The notes under the pieces are model-generated. The model was not told the DNA's origin, made no database searches, and saw only the letters and a list, made by a program, of their open reading frames with translations. From contig CP096136.1 of the NCBI GenBank assembly GCA_023213215.1, positions 2,728,001 through 2,792,000 of the forward strand: a stretch of 64,000 nucleotides of DNA, given 5' to 3'. Each line of letters begins with the position of its first letter. The first letter of the stretch is position 1. A program made the position numbers and the translations under genes. The DNA is from Flavobacterium sp. JAD_PAG50586_2. Its GTDB lineage: Bacteria; Bacteroidota; Bacteroidia; Flavobacteriales; Flavobacteriaceae. This document shows positions 18,512 to 28,791 of the stretch, piece after piece.

Positions 18512-18593
18512 TTAGGTTTGAGCTACTATAAATTTAGCAAAACTTCTTTAGGTTTTTCTTTTTCATTACTTTTGGATTTACAAATTTGTATTT

Positions 18594-20054
18594 ATGAAGT
18601 CATGGGTAACTAAAGCCAAAGAAATTTTATCACATAGTTTAGGGAAGGTTCCGCAGGAGTTAAATGAACTAGACTGGAAGGAGACCTTATCACCGAAAAA
18701 TGATAAATTATGTCAGCATATTTCTGCCTTTGCTAATTTACCAGGAGGTGGTTATTTGGTCTTTGGAGTAGAGGATAAAACGGCTACCGCCAAAGGTATT
18801 ACAAAAACTGATGCTGATTTCATAGTGCAGAAATTAGCGAGTTTATGTCGTGACGGTGTTGACCCTTTGGTTAGTATTGATCACTCTGTTGAGGATTATG
18901 AGGGTGTTTCATTATTATTTGTGCATGTAAAAGAAAGCTCTGTTAAACCTGTTCATCTTGCTACTAAAACTATTGAGCACAGCTTTATCAGAAGTGGCGG
19001 TACAACACGAAAGGCCTCGAGACCTGAAGTAGGAGGGTTGATGCTTAATAGTAAAACTCCTGTTTTTGAAGAATTGCATGCCTCCACACTAAAGAATCAG
19101 ATTGAAATAATGACTCTATTGGACTATGCCACCATCTATAAGTTATTAAAAACACCGATACCTTCTAATGCAGAAGAAATTATGTATTGGCTTGACAGAG
19201 AAAAGATGATTGTTACGGTTGATGATTCGGGCTACTATATCACCAATTTTGGGGCTCTTGCCGCAGCGCAAAACTTAACTGAGTTTGATGGTTTATCCCG
19301 TAAATCTATTCGTGTCATTAAGTATGAGGGCAAGAATAAAGCAGCTGGAAGCAAAGAGTTTCCGGGTTCTAAAGGATATGCTATCGGGTTTGAAGGACTT
19401 ATTCAGTTTGTAAAGAGTCTGTTGCCAGGTAGTGAAGTTATTAAGCATGCTTTACGAGAAGAAACGGCTGTTTACCCTGAAATTGCTCTTCGTGAGTTAA
19501 TTGCCAATGCATTGATACATCAGGATTTTAGCATTAGAGGCAGCGGTCCGATGATAGAGATTTTTGAGGATAGAATAGAAATATCCAATCCGGGAAGGCT
19601 TCTTCCGACCAAAAAAATTGACCGTCTTATCAGAACTACTCCTGAATCAAGAAATGAAGTATTAGCGGCAGCTTTTCGCCGTTATAATATTTGTGAGGAG
19701 CGAGGATCTGGATTTGAGAAAGCAGTAAGAGCTATTGAGCTTTATGGATTGCCTCCTTTGAAATTTCAGGAAGCCGAAAATTCGTTTAAAGTAATCATGT
19801 ATAGCCCAAAGAAATTTGCTGACATGAGTGTTCAGGAACGAATAGAAGCGTGCTATCAGCATAGTGTTATACAATATTTCGGGAATGATGGTATGACTAA
19901 TACTTCCTTACGTCAACGGTTTGGTATGCATGACAAGCAAGCTTCGCAAATATCCCGATTGATTAAAGAAGCCACAGATGCGGGTAGAATAAAACCTAAA
20001 GACCCGGAAAGTGGTTCTAAAAAATTCACTATTTATTTGCCCTATTGGGCTTAA
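18594..20054 (+). CDS. AlbA_2/Schlafen-type ATP-binding regulator
   Basis: 486 residues. The N-terminal AlbA_2 (Schlafen core) domain shows LDWKETLSPKNDKLCQHISA, FANLPGGGYLVFGVED and FIRSGGTTRKASRPEV. The middle part carries the HATPase_c_4 motifs ALRELIANALIHQDFSIRG, IEISNPGRLLPTKKI and ERGSGFEKAV. The C terminus has a winged-helix-like end (NTSLRQRFGMHDKQASQISR). Proteins of this design are predicted nucleic-acid-binding regulators and are frequent in mobile and defence islands. It is followed by a 640-base repeat tract with no gene. Confidence 0.85.
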   Translation: MKSWVTKAKEILSHSLGKVPQELNELDWKETLSPKNDKLCQHISAFANLPGGGYLVFGVEDKTATAKGITKTDADFIVQKLASLCRDGVDPLVSIDHSVEDYEGVSLLFVHVKESSVKPVHLATKTIEHSFIRSGGTTRKASRPEVGGLMLNSKTPVFEELHASTLKNQIEIMTLLDYATIYKLLKTPIPSNAEEIMYWLDREKMIVTVDDSGYYITNFGALAAAQNLTEFDGLSRKSIRVIKYEGKNKAAGSKEFPGSKGYAIGFEGLIQFVKSLLPGSEVIKHALREETAVYPEIALRELIANALIHQDFSIRGSGPMIEIFEDRIEISNPGRLLPTKKIDRLIRTTPESRNEVLAAAFRRYNICEERGSGFEKAVRAIELYGLPPLKFQEAENSFKVIMYSPKKFADMSVQERIEACYQHSVIQYFGNDGMTNTSLRQRFGMHDKQASQISRLIKEATDAGRIKPKDPESGSKKFTIYLPYWA

Positions 20055-20059
20055 GTGCA

Positions 20060-20696
20060 GGATTTTTTATTTGACCGGAAACCGGAATACTTCTTTAACC
20101 CCTTAAAAGCTAAGGAGTTTTTATTTGCTCGAGTTACCGAAGTGTCTTTGCAAAGGAGGGTTGGTACCATTGCAAACGATGTTTTGCAAATGGTACCGTT
20201 TTATTTGACTGGAAAACGGAAAATTGCTTTAATCCCTTATAAACAAAGGGTTTTTTATTTGCTTGAGTTTGCAAAATGCCCTTGCAATGATGATGTGGTA
20301 GTATTGCAAACCTATTTGCAAATGGTACCGTTTTTATTTGACCGGAAACCGGAAAAATACCTAAAGTCCTTATAAAACAAGGGCCTTTTATTTGCTCGAG
20401 TTAAAAAATTGTCTTGCAAACACTGTTACTTTTCCCCAGTGAGATTATTGAAAGCGGGTGAATAAGTGGGTGAATAAATAGATATGCATTGCAATACTGA
20501 TTGCACTATTTGCAAATGGGTTTGCAAACCCATTGCAATATAGTTACTATGTTAGGAGTTCCAGGTATAGATAGCTTTCAGTTAAAAGGTGGGTGAATAA
20601 GTGGGTGAATAATTAGATAGGTATTGCAATGGTGCCTGCACTATTTGCAAAGGTGCTTGCAATCATGGCTGCACTATTTAAAACTTATGCAATACT
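20060..20696. repeat. TTGCAA-rich iteron-like repeat tract
   Basis: No gene is credible here. The hexamer ttgcaa occurs well over ten times, often as ttgcaaatggtaccg. A longer unit, tttatttgaccggaaaccgg, recurs three times (near 20069, 20202 and 20335) with variations, followed each time by a gctcgagtt- or gcttgagtt-like end. A third unit, gggtgaataagtgggtgaat, occurs near 20457 and 20592. The open frame at 20055-20375 simply reads through these repeats. Iterons or a recombination-active tract are possible. Confidence 0.7.
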
Positions 20697-21134
20697 ATGA
20701 AAAAACTAAAGGATAATTTATTTGCCGTAGAAGTACCATTATGGAGCACACAACATGAACTTTATGATACTGGTGATCATACAGTAATAAAATATCCTGC
20801 TCCTCATGGATGGGGAAGGATTAAAATATTACAAACAGCGTATAAAATAATAGGAACTATTACAGAAGATACTATTGATTTTGATGTTCGACCTTATTTA
20901 ACAGGTAGGATTGTTGAAGGACCTCCTGCATACATGGTTTACAGAATTGCAAATCATTTTGGGGACTGGCCATACACTGATAACCCTATAGAAGCTTTTA
21001 GATCTTATCTCTATTGGTTTTACTTTCCGGATAATGCCCCTAAAAATCCTGATGAATGGCCAACAGAAATTCCGCTGATTAAAGAAAAATTACTTCTTCT
21101 ACAAATGGTTAACTTTACTTCAGAAAATTGGTAA
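20697..21134 (+). CDS. Hypothetical protein, 145 residues
   Basis: A soluble protein starting MKKLKDNLFAVEVPLWSTQH, with aromatic-rich segments such as AHYLYWFYFP-like SYLYWFYFPDNAPKNPDEWP and VIKYPAPHGWGRIKI. There is no signal peptide or known catalytic motif. It sits directly before the DUF4365-like gene (four-base gap), so they are probably co-transcribed. I do not recognise its family. Confidence 0.55.
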   Translation: MKKLKDNLFAVEVPLWSTQHELYDTGDHTVIKYPAPHGWGRIKILQTAYKIIGTITEDTIDFDVRPYLTGRIVEGPPAYMVYRIANHFGDWPYTDNPIEAFRSYLYWFYFPDNAPKNPDEWPTEIPLIKEKLLLLQMVNFTSENW

Positions 21135-21138
21135 GCAT

Positions 21139-22931
21139 ATGAAGCAATACGACGACATGAATCTTCCGAAAGTAAATCAGAATGAAAGCCTGGAGACTAT
21201 TTCGAGCAATTTTTTCAGACCATTACTGGATGTGAATAGGTTTGAAATACGTTCCGAAACCGTGAGAGACAAAGGCATTGATTTTCATGTTGAACTTAAA
21301 AAGGAGCAATCCAATGGAGATTCAGTATATACCAATTTTAGGTTTGCCGTACAGTTAAAGGCAACTGAATCTATCGAGGCGAATACTGATGGAAGTTTCA
21401 GTATCCAGATAGATTCATCAAATATCAATTATTTACTTAATAATGGGATGCCCTCCTTTTATGTGTTTTATCATAAACCTACACAAGCTTTTTATTATGA
21501 AAGCACCAATAACTTTTTGCTGAACTGCAAAGGAAGAATGCTGACTGGAGCAAACAAGAAAAGCATTCCTTAAGATTCTCCAAATTGTTAGATGATGCAG
21601 CATTATCAGCAATATATCGTGAAACTTTTGATAAGGGAATTTTATTTAGCCAACTTAACCAACATCTTAAATTTGCTGTTACAGATGGCAAGCCGGGAGG
21701 GATTATCATTGATGGTGATAACGAAGTTTATAGCGTAGCCGAGAATATGGCTTATATTGATCAATTTGGACCTGAATTGATAAATGGGCAGCACTTTAAT
21801 TTTATCATTGAAATTGAGCAGAGAACGCACCCCCGGCCTGAAGCAACCCCTCGTTTTAATTTAGTATGCGGAATCGCGTATTTCCAGAGAGGAAACTTAT
21901 ATAAAGCTATCGAATTACTGAAATTAGCGCAGCAAAAATCAGAAGTTTTTGAGCAAGATATTCAAGCAATGCTTACTTATACTTTGCTTAATGCCAAGTT
22001 CTTACTAGGCATAATGAGTAAGGATGATTTTGAAAATGAAATGTCCAAAATTACGGAAAATCAGGACTCCGGAACGTTCTTTGAAATTGAAAAAGCATAT
22101 AATGAAATTTCAAGTAATAGGGTTAAGCCTGCTGATGGTATTAAGGCTTTATACACTACTATAAATGATATTATCAAAAAAGACGAAAAGAACTTCCATA
22201 TGCGTATTACTGCTTACGCCAAAATATTAGATGCTGAAGCTGTCATTCTATTCCACGAACTTGAAATGAATTTTACTTATTTGATAAATCGAGTAAAGGA
22301 CCCGCTTAAATCACAAACCTATCTAGAATGGCTCGAACTTGAAGCGGCATATTTAAAGCGCATGGATGCGTTACTTGAATTTGCTATGGACAATAAATAT
22401 TTCCTAGCCGTAAGTAATCTTGCCTCGTCTAAAATAATGTGGAACTATAAAAGAATTTTTCATAGCCATCTCTTTCAACACTGGAAAAAGAACTCTTTTC
22501 AATTGGATAAAGCACTAAATAAGGAAGATTTTGAAATCCTTCTTAATGGCCTTGTTAAACTTGATAAAATAGCAGGAACTTATGAAATGCTTGAACACCG
22601 TGAAAATATGATATCCTGTTTGAATAACAAATATGAAATATTACACTTTATAGGGCAAGATGAAGAAATAGAAGTCACCAAAACTAAAATACTTGAAATT
22701 ATTGAAGCTAATGATTTTGTTGGGCTTAAAGCAAAGTATAATGAAATGATTAACGGAAAAACACCGCATGAAAAATTTATCAAGGACTATACTGAAAGGA
22801 TTAATGGAATACAGAAACTGATGAAAAAATGTGGAGTACCAGTTTATAAAGAATCAGAAGATTTCTTTTTGAAGAGAAAACCCGAATGGTCGATCAAAAA
22901 CTTTTTTGAATTTGATTTCATAAAACTGTAA
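21139..22931 (+). CDS. DUF4365-domain protein with TPR-like C terminus (frameshifted as sequenced)
   Basis: Joined length about 597 residues. The N-terminal ~150 residues match DUF4365: NQNESLETISSNFFRPLLDV, DKGIDFHVELKKEQSNG, FRFAVQLKATESIE and NYLLNNGMPSFYVFYHK. The Asp-to-Gln-x-Lys pattern (DFHVEL ... VQLKAT) is that of a PD-(D/E)XK-like nuclease fold. The break is a one-base loss in T5 (21514-21518); restoring it reads FAELQRKNADWSKQEKHSLR into the second frame. The C-terminal ~450 residues are helical and TPR-like (GIAYFQRGNLYKAIELLKLA). DUF4365 proteins recur in defence-associated loci; the activity here is inference. Confidence 0.7.
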
Positions 22932-22965
22932 ATTAAATGAATAATAATATTTTCGCTAAAAGTAC

Positions 22966-24615
22966 TCAGTCGTTAAATTTCTTTTCGACATCATCAAAAT
23001 AGGGATGTTCAATAAGATATGTTTTACCGGTAGTCTCAGAAGTGAGCTCAAACTTTACATCGATGTACCCCGTTGTCACTAGTTTTGAAATATCATAGAT
23101 GGTGAAAGCCCTATACCTGCCGTTATACATATAAAGTGTTGGAGCATTAATGATAAATATACCCCGAATGTCATAATCATCAAGTGATTCATTAAATGTC
23201 CCGCCAAATTTATTTTTAAAATGCGTTTCAATCACTTTTTTATTATGCGTTGCCCAATCCACTTTCCTGTCTAACTGCTTTTCATATTTTTCCTTAAAGT
23301 TGGCATAATCCCGACGCCAATTATTCAGATCAAAACGCGATCTATTGTGTTTACTTTCACACACATAAATGATTTTATATTTTCTATCAAGGAATAATAT
23401 ATCTATATCGCCTACAGTATTTGTAATATTGATATTTGTACCATTGCCCTGATCAAATGATGCTATATCTATTTCATTGAGAATTTTGTTGTCATTTAAA
23501 ATTTTTTCTACAGGATCCTGCAATATCTTATCATGTGTGTTATCCACCTTTTGAATAAACGCCTTTATCTGAGGAAACTTTTGCCACTCAATAGGGTATA
23601 GACCAAACGGAAAACAATTTGTTGTTAATGTTGTAAAACTTTCCATCCATTTTTTGAAGCCAATGATGTTATGTTTTTTACCATCAACAGTTAATTCCAA
23701 TATAGGCCGATATATATGACGGTTTAAGTCCTGGTTATTATAAATACATTTTTCAACAGATAGACAATTTTCCTTATTTACAGTTAATCCTGCATAAAAG
23801 CTACGTACAAATTCTTCATCGCAGTTAGTCTCTTTTATCAATGTTTCAATAAGAGGCTCTATCAGTGTTAGAGAAAACCGATAAGCAGGACGATATTCCT
23901 GCTGAAGGATGAAGTTAGATAAATCATCATATCCTATATTAAAATTATCCTTAATTATATCCTTAAATTCTCCAATTGAATCTGATAAAGCCACGTGTGA
24001 ATTGTGCTTAGGTATGTCCTCAAAAATGTACTTAAAAAGTGCAGGATATGGTTGGTAGGTCAAGATAACAAGTTCCGAAGCTTCCATTTTTAATCCCATA
24101 GATTTTGGGAAGAGTTGACATCTTGCAGTATATTCGCTTAGTAACAGACACCAATGACCTATATATAATAATTCTTCAATTATTTCAACATATTTTTCAG
24201 TGTTTTGCTTTAGTTCCTCTATAAAATCCGGGCTACCAGTTAAATCAAGTTTTGTGCTTTGTTCCAATATTATTTTCAATGACTTTCTGGCTGCTGCAAA
24301 GTCTTCTTCATCAATAGGTAAAGTGACTCCCTGAGTTTGTAATTGCCATAAATCAATAGAATCTTCGTGCAAATATTGGCAACAAATAAAGAAAGACACT
24401 TTTTTCTGCTCGGCAATTTTCTCTTCAAATATCTGGCATAGTTTAGAAAAGCACCTTTTTAGTAATTCCTCCACTACAGCTGCATCCTTGATTTCTTTAC
24501 CTGCAATTTCTTTTTCAACTTCCTCAGTTACTATTGGCCAGTATTTTTTACTAAAATCAAAATTTGGTAAAACAACTTTTTTATTAAATACAGTTCTAAT
24601 GGCCATAACTAACAT
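22966..24615 (-). CDS. Predicted PD-(D/E)XK nuclease-like protein
   Basis: About 549 residues; starts at 24615 or 24606 are both possible. A long helical N-terminal region is followed by a nuclease-like core near residues 410-445: VGDIDILFLDRKYKIIYVCE, then SKHNRSRFDLN. That gives D...D...ExK spacing as in restriction-like nucleases (NERD-like). The C terminus ends with GYIDVKFELTSETTGKTYLI. The gene is last in a minus-strand run of nuclease- and HEPN-like genes. The family was not named with confidence; the motif is the evidence. Confidence 0.55.
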   Translation of the reverse strand: MLVMAIRTVFNKKVVLPNFDFSKKYWPIVTEEVEKEIAGKEIKDAAVVEELLKRCFSKLCQIFEEKIAEQKKVSFFICCQYLHEDSIDLWQLQTQGVTLPIDEEDFAAARKSLKIILEQSTKLDLTGSPDFIEELKQNTEKYVEIIEELLYIGHWCLLLSEYTARCQLFPKSMGLKMEASELVILTYQPYPALFKYIFEDIPKHNSHVALSDSIGEFKDIIKDNFNIGYDDLSNFILQQEYRPAYRFSLTLIEPLIETLIKETNCDEEFVRSFYAGLTVNKENCLSVEKCIYNNQDLNRHIYRPILELTVDGKKHNIIGFKKWMESFTTLTTNCFPFGLYPIEWQKFPQIKAFIQKVDNTHDKILQDPVEKILNDNKILNEIDIASFDQGNGTNINITNTVGDIDILFLDRKYKIIYVCESKHNRSRFDLNNWRRDYANFKEKYEKQLDRKVDWATHNKKVIETHFKNKFGGTFNESLDDYDIRGIFIINAPTLYMYNGRYRAFTIYDISKLVTTGYIDVKFELTSETTGKTYLIEHPYFDDVEKKFND

Positions 24616-24655
24616 GTTTTATATTAATACATTCCTCATTACCAAGATGAGGACC

Positions 24656-24931
24656 TTAAATGTCCATATATCTTTTTATACTCTTGCCTAACTTATTTTC
24701 AACATAAATGAAAACCCTAGGTTCCGTTTTAAACGTATCATCAAAAATTTCAATATAAACGTCTATTTCTTTTCTTGATGGGTATTTCTTTGCCAGAATC
24801 ATTCTGCCTTTAAAAACATGAGCCTGTAATCTATTATAAAGTATGTGATCTGAAGTGATTTTATCTTTCTTCCCGTCTTCAATTAAATATACTGTTAAAT
24901 CATTGTCAAAGCTTTTTAAGTAATCTTCCAT
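24656..24931 (-). CDS. Hypothetical small protein
   Basis: 91 residues from MEDYLKSFDNDLTVYLIEDG, with a beta-rich middle (AHVFKGRMILAKKYPSRKEI, VYIEIFDDTFKTEPRVFIYV). It starts 26 bases after the GIY-YIG gene stops. A longer frame to 25003 overlaps that gene and is disfavoured. No known motif; function unknown. Confidence 0.45.
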   Translation of the reverse strand: MEDYLKSFDNDLTVYLIEDGKKDKITSDHILYNRLQAHVFKGRMILAKKYPSRKEIDVYIEIFDDTFKTEPRVFIYVENKLGKSIKRYMDI

Positions 24932-24957
24932 CTGTTCTTTTTTAATAAATTTTAAAA

Positions 24958-25528
24958 TTACAATCCGCTTCTTTTTCCAAAGTTTGGTTGTAACATGTCC
25001 CATATCTGTTGTTCAATTATTTCGACCAAATACCGATCTATCACTACATCTTCTCTCGAAACAATCTCGTATGATTTTATTATAATATCATAATTTAAAT
25101 CTTTATCCCATTTTGCATAAATGTAAACTATAGACACGATTGCCACGCACTCCCAAATGATTTTTTATCCTCGATTTAAAATCTGTTGTTGAGCTGCCTA
25201 CATACAGAACATGGGAATCCCTTTTCATATCCCCGGAAACATTGACCCGATCTTTGTTTTTGGTTTTTTGAATATTATAGGTTGTAAATTCATCGAAGTT
25301 AATCAATAGCTCCTTTTTTATACTTTTAGTTTCTAACTCAATTACATAAATAATTGGGTTGCTACTCTTTTTAAGCATTTTTAAACTTAGTGATGCTTCT
25401 GCAGCATTTCTAAATTGCAACGAATTTAATTTTAAAGACTGTAAATCTTCAATCTTCACGTCCTTCAACTTATCAAGTGAATTTTTTAAATAATTCTCTG
25501 TATCGCTTAATATTTTTAGTTTATCCAT
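24958..25528 (-). CDS. GIY-YIG-type nuclease domain protein (frameshifted as sequenced)
   Basis: Joined length about 189 residues. The N-terminal half is helical. The nuclease core has HVLYVGSSTTDFKSRIKNHL, a GIY-YIG variant (VLY...YVG) with the conserved Arg, and it continues LHLCK/WDKDLNYDIIIKSYEI and LVEIIEQQIWDMLQPNFGKR, holding a candidate metal-ligand Glu. The frames join if one surplus base in ttttgc (25111-25114) is removed. GIY-YIG proteins cut DNA in restriction, repair or homing. In this island it may be defence-related; that is inference. Confidence 0.65.
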
Positions 25529-25537
25529 TTCGAAGCA

Positions 25538-26605
25538 CTAATTTAAGTGATTTATCAAAGTCTCCGTTAACATCTTACCATTGCTGATTTCTTCACGGAT
25601 AAATCCGGATAATTCCTCAAGGTCCATATGCCAATAATTTATGTTCATTTTTTTTGAAATAGAAACATATGCTTTACTTGTAGGTTTATTGCATTTCTTT
25701 TTATATCCAAGATTATTATTAAGAGCAATATACTCCATTTTTGGAATAATTTTTTCAATCCATGTTTTGTTGGATAACCCATATTTATCTCCGTAAATTG
25801 AAAACGCAAATTTGATGGTCTTTCCTTGTAATTGGATTATTGTTGCATAGTTTCTGTTTTCGTACCATATGTCATTTTTGATATGAAAATCTATCAAGGC
25901 ATCTCCACGTGTATCAGTAATATGACTTGAAACCTCGGACATCTGGAGTTTTAAACGGTTTAAAAAAGATTTTTGAAGAATTGTTTCCAATTGGTTATCT
26001 GCTATAAATTTTTCAAAATCATTATTATAATTAAAATTTATTTTGTCCGATTTTTTCTTTTTGCCATCCAGAAACACCATATCATAGTCCTTTGTTCTTG
26101 ATTTGAAATCTTCTACTACAGTTGTAAGCTTTTTTAAATAGTTTAAGTACTCTTTCAAAATTACAGAATGGCTATTTTCTATCAAAGTTTGTTGATTAAG
26201 TGCCACAAATAGTTTGTGATAGGAAATCCGTATCCAGTCATCATTATTAGAATTTTCATCAATAAGTGTTAAATAATAAAATTTGGGTTTGACGACCTTA
26301 AATTTGTAATCGCAGTATTGTTGGTATCTCTCTAATTGATTTGAATGCTGTGATGATTTTATCTTATTTTCTATAATTATTATTTCGCAGTCGGTTTCAA
26401 TAAGAATATCGATGTTATTATGTTCCGTTTCAACATTCAAAATTTGACGCTCACCAACTAAGCTAAATAAATTATTAATAAAATTATTTTTGGATACTGC
26501 ATTCATGGCCTCACAATCTTTCGAAATTATCCATGAAAGAAGCTGCGAATGGATTCTCTCAATATGCGCAATATTTAAGTATTCAAAAAATGATTTTTGG
26601 GTCAT
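25538..26605 (-). CDS. PD-(D/E)XK nuclease family protein (PDDEXK_4-like)
   Basis: 355 residues. The N-terminal core matches PDDEXK_4: HIERIHSQLLSWIISKDCEA, then EHNNIDILIETDCEIIIIEN and KIKSSQHSNQLERYQQYCDY. Catalytic positions D...D...E-x-K are IDIL and IENK. The C-terminal ~200 residues are variable (TWIEKIIPKMEYIALNNN). Family members are predicted nucleases found with phage-defence and toxin genes. It is tightly spaced with the GIY-YIG gene (9 bases), suggesting one transcript. Confidence 0.75.
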   Translation of the reverse strand: MTQKSFFEYLNIAHIERIHSQLLSWIISKDCEAMNAVSKNNFINNLFSLVGERQILNVETEHNNIDILIETDCEIIIIENKIKSSQHSNQLERYQQYCDYKFKVVKPKFYYLTLIDENSNNDDWIRISYHKLFVALNQQTLIENSHSVILKEYLNYLKKLTTVVEDFKSRTKDYDMVFLDGKKKKSDKINFNYNNDFEKFIADNQLETILQKSFLNRLKLQMSEVSSHITDTRGDALIDFHIKNDIWYENRNYATIIQLQGKTIKFAFSIYGDKYGLSNKTWIEKIIPKMEYIALNNNLGYKKKCNKPTSKAYVSISKKMNINYWHMDLEELSGFIREEISNGKMLTETLINHLN

Positions 26606-26629
26606 GTCTATAAATTACAATATGAGAGA

Positions 26630-26983
26630 TTATATGTCTTTATTCAATTCATCGTGAAATTTGATTTGGAACTCCCCGAAATATTCATTTAATATTCTTT
26701 CCTGATTTTTCCATTTCTGATAATAGCGGGCATTTCTTTTTTCATAATCATGTTCAAGTTCTCCAGTTAAATCAACTATAAAAATCTTAGTATACCTAAT
26801 TTTCCAATCAGCCCAAGTCTTGAACCCATCATCTTCAATCGAAGCATTTTTAAGTAATATGATAAAGCTGTTAGCTGCCCGTTCGAGTGTATTAACGGAA
26901 GGATATTTAAGTTTAGACTCTTCAAAAAGCTCCCTTTTTATTGCCTTAAAGTCATCGCTTAATTTTTTGTATTTGTTGTCCAT
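26630..26983 (-). CDS. Hypothetical helical protein
   Basis: 117 residues, basic and highly charged, largely helical: MDNKYKKLSDDFKAIKRELF, AANSFIILLKNASIEDDGFK, YYQKWKNQERILNEYFGEFQ. There is no signal peptide or known motif. It lies between the DUF3800 and PDDEXK_4 genes on the same strand with about 25-40-base gaps, so it probably belongs to that transcript. Function unknown. Confidence 0.5.
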   Translation of the reverse strand: MDNKYKKLSDDFKAIKRELFEESKLKYPSVNTLERAANSFIILLKNASIEDDGFKTWADWKIRYTKIFIVDLTGELEHDYEKRNARYYQKWKNQERILNEYFGEFQIKFHDELNKDI

Positions 26984-27023
26984 ATTTAGTCAAAGTTTGA
27001 AAAGTTGATTATTTAATACACTT

Positions 27024-28116
27024 TTATTTAGGATATGATTGGTCAAATTTATCTTTTACGTCCATTGTTTTTTTTGCTAAATAATCTAAAGGGTTCACAT
27101 CATCACTAGTACTCTTAAAGGATTTTTCGAAAAAAGACAAATCCGGTTGTAAAGGATGGACATTCATTTTAGCTAATTTGGTTTCCGCAATAATAGTTGA
27201 CATTTTATCTGTCTCATTAAATTTCAAGAGAATATTTTTACCATATAAAGCAAATGAGCTTGCGAGAATATCAGCTAGTTGAATTTGAATATTATCCTTT
27301 GAGTCTATTGTTTCAACAGATTCAATTTGGAGAGGGAAAGTCATTTTTCGCGTGTCGAAACCAACATCCTTTTTTCTGTACTGATGTCTTTTGAAAGAAA
27401 CATGATGAATTCTTTCCAAAAGTCTACTTGTTTCGAATCATCATGTATAATTTTAATTTGGACATTTTCATTTTTATACCAAATATCACTTAATAAGGTC
27501 AAAGAAGGAAATGCCAAATCAATTGAGAATTTATTTAACGACTTCAATATACCATTAATATAAACCTTGCTTTTCAAAATTGGATAAAAGAAATTCTTTT
27601 CACCTTCTTCAACAATTGAATCAAATATAGATTCTGCTTTATTGTAAAAATTATTAATTGAATTTTCGTCTTTTACCCTTATCATTTTTTGAAACAGGCT
27701 TATCAGTTCCAAATAGTCGTATTGCAAATCAAAAATTCGGTTTGCAGGTATAAGGATTGTGCGTAGGCTATATTCAATCCTTTCTCGTAAAATGGCATTT
27801 TGTGTTCGTAGTGCATTGTTTCAACTAGCTGATCGACTAAATGGGTGCACAGGGCAAATCTTTTGTTGTAGTACGCTATTTTGATCCGATCATAGCTTAT
27901 CAAGTCATGATTTAATATTTCTTCTATTGGTTTTTGATATTTTGGATACTTTTTCATTTTATTGAAGTGAAACTCTTCTGAAAAAGATTTTAAAGGACTC
28001 AAAATATCTGCAGCCTCTTCAGCTGTGAAATTATGTGAAACTAGGACGTAAATAGGCTGATCATTATCAAGGAGATTTTGCCCTGAGTTGCCTGCTTCAT
28101 CAAAATATATATTCAT
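27024..28116 (-). CDS. DUF3800 protein (two frameshifts as sequenced)
   Basis: Joined length about 364 residues. The start MNIYFDEAGNSGQNLLDNDQ, with the acidic DEAGNSG motif, and the late block IQIQLADILASSFALYGKNI are diagnostic of DUF3800, a predicted RNase H-like fold family with acidic active-site residues. The frame breaks in A5 at 27731-27735 and in T6 at 27370-27375 (one base missing in each). Rejoined, FDLQYDYLELISLFQKMIRV and STEKKDVGFDTRKMTFPLQI bridge the parts. DUF3800 genes are common in mobile and defence islands; the reaction is undemonstrated. Confidence 0.75.
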
Positions 28117-28146
28117 ATTATAATTATTAAAGTTTTGAACTATCTT

Positions 28147-28767
28147 TTAAGTTACTACATTATTGACTTGTTCAGGTTCTATATCCTCAACTAAAATAGT
28201 TTTCTTTTTAAGAATTCTGCATAATGATAAAACAAGAGCAACACCACAAATAAATGGTGAAACAATCCTCGATTTATCTTTCTTAATGTCTAGTTGATGT
28301 GCTTCCTCATTCCTAATGATTTTTAAAACGCTTAGTTGATGGTAGTCTTCAGAAGAAATTATATTTTCATTTCTGCCATGTTCAATATAATCGGCAAAGA
28401 CAGGGTTTTTTCGATTATTTTTTTTAGCTATTTCCTTTACTTTAGGATCATTTTTATAAAGTTCGATTAGCAGGTTTTCTATGATTTTTGCAAGTTTTAA
28501 TACCGCTGAATTATCTTGTTTGATTTCTATTAGTGCCGATATCTGCGTAAGTTCATTTGCGATTTTTGGTTCTACCTCTAAATTATTTTCAATAAGCTCA
28601 GTTAGTTTTTGCTTTATCTCTTTTGTCAAATCTTCATTATCATCAATATCCTTTTTCAACTCCTTAATTTTGTTGGCTTTGTTGTTATTGTCAAGAACTA
28701 AGAATGCAATTAATGCTGCCATTGCAACAAACAACATTATTGCTTTGTTTTTTGAACTGTTATCCAT
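28147..28767 (-). CDS. Membrane-anchored HEPN/DUF4145-like protein
   Basis: 206 residues. One N-terminal helix (AIMLFVAMAALIAFLVLDN), a coiled-coil-like stretch (KANKIKELKKDIDDNEDLTK) and a C-terminal HEPN-like region with the motif IRNEEAHQLD (RN-x3-H). This is the RNase-type motif of HEPN domains, here in a DUF4145-like setting, and a hydrophobic segment (IVSPFICGVALVLSLCRIL) follows. It lies next to DUF3800 and a DUF5677-like gene. HEPN ribonuclease activity is a family property and is not shown here. Confidence 0.55.
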   Translation of the reverse strand: MDNSSKNKAIMLFVAMAALIAFLVLDNNNKANKIKELKKDIDDNEDLTKEIKQKLTELIENNLEVEPKIANELTQISALIEIKQDNSAVLKLAKIIENLLIELYKNDPKVKEIAKKNNRKNPVFADYIEHGRNENIISSEDYHQLSVLKIIRNEEAHQLDIKKDKSRIVSPFICGVALVLSLCRILKKKTILVEDIEPEQVNNVVT

Positions 28768-28791
28768 TATTTTATTATTAAAAATTGATGT

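Noticed and set aside
20055..20375. 106-residue plus-strand open frame after the AlbA ATPase gene.
   Set aside because: It reads through the repeated units and has no family resemblance; its repeats are explained by DNA-level repetition.
20060..20696. CRISPR array.
   Set aside because: The repeats are of several kinds and unequal spacing, with no constant repeat and spacer lengths, and no cas genes are present.
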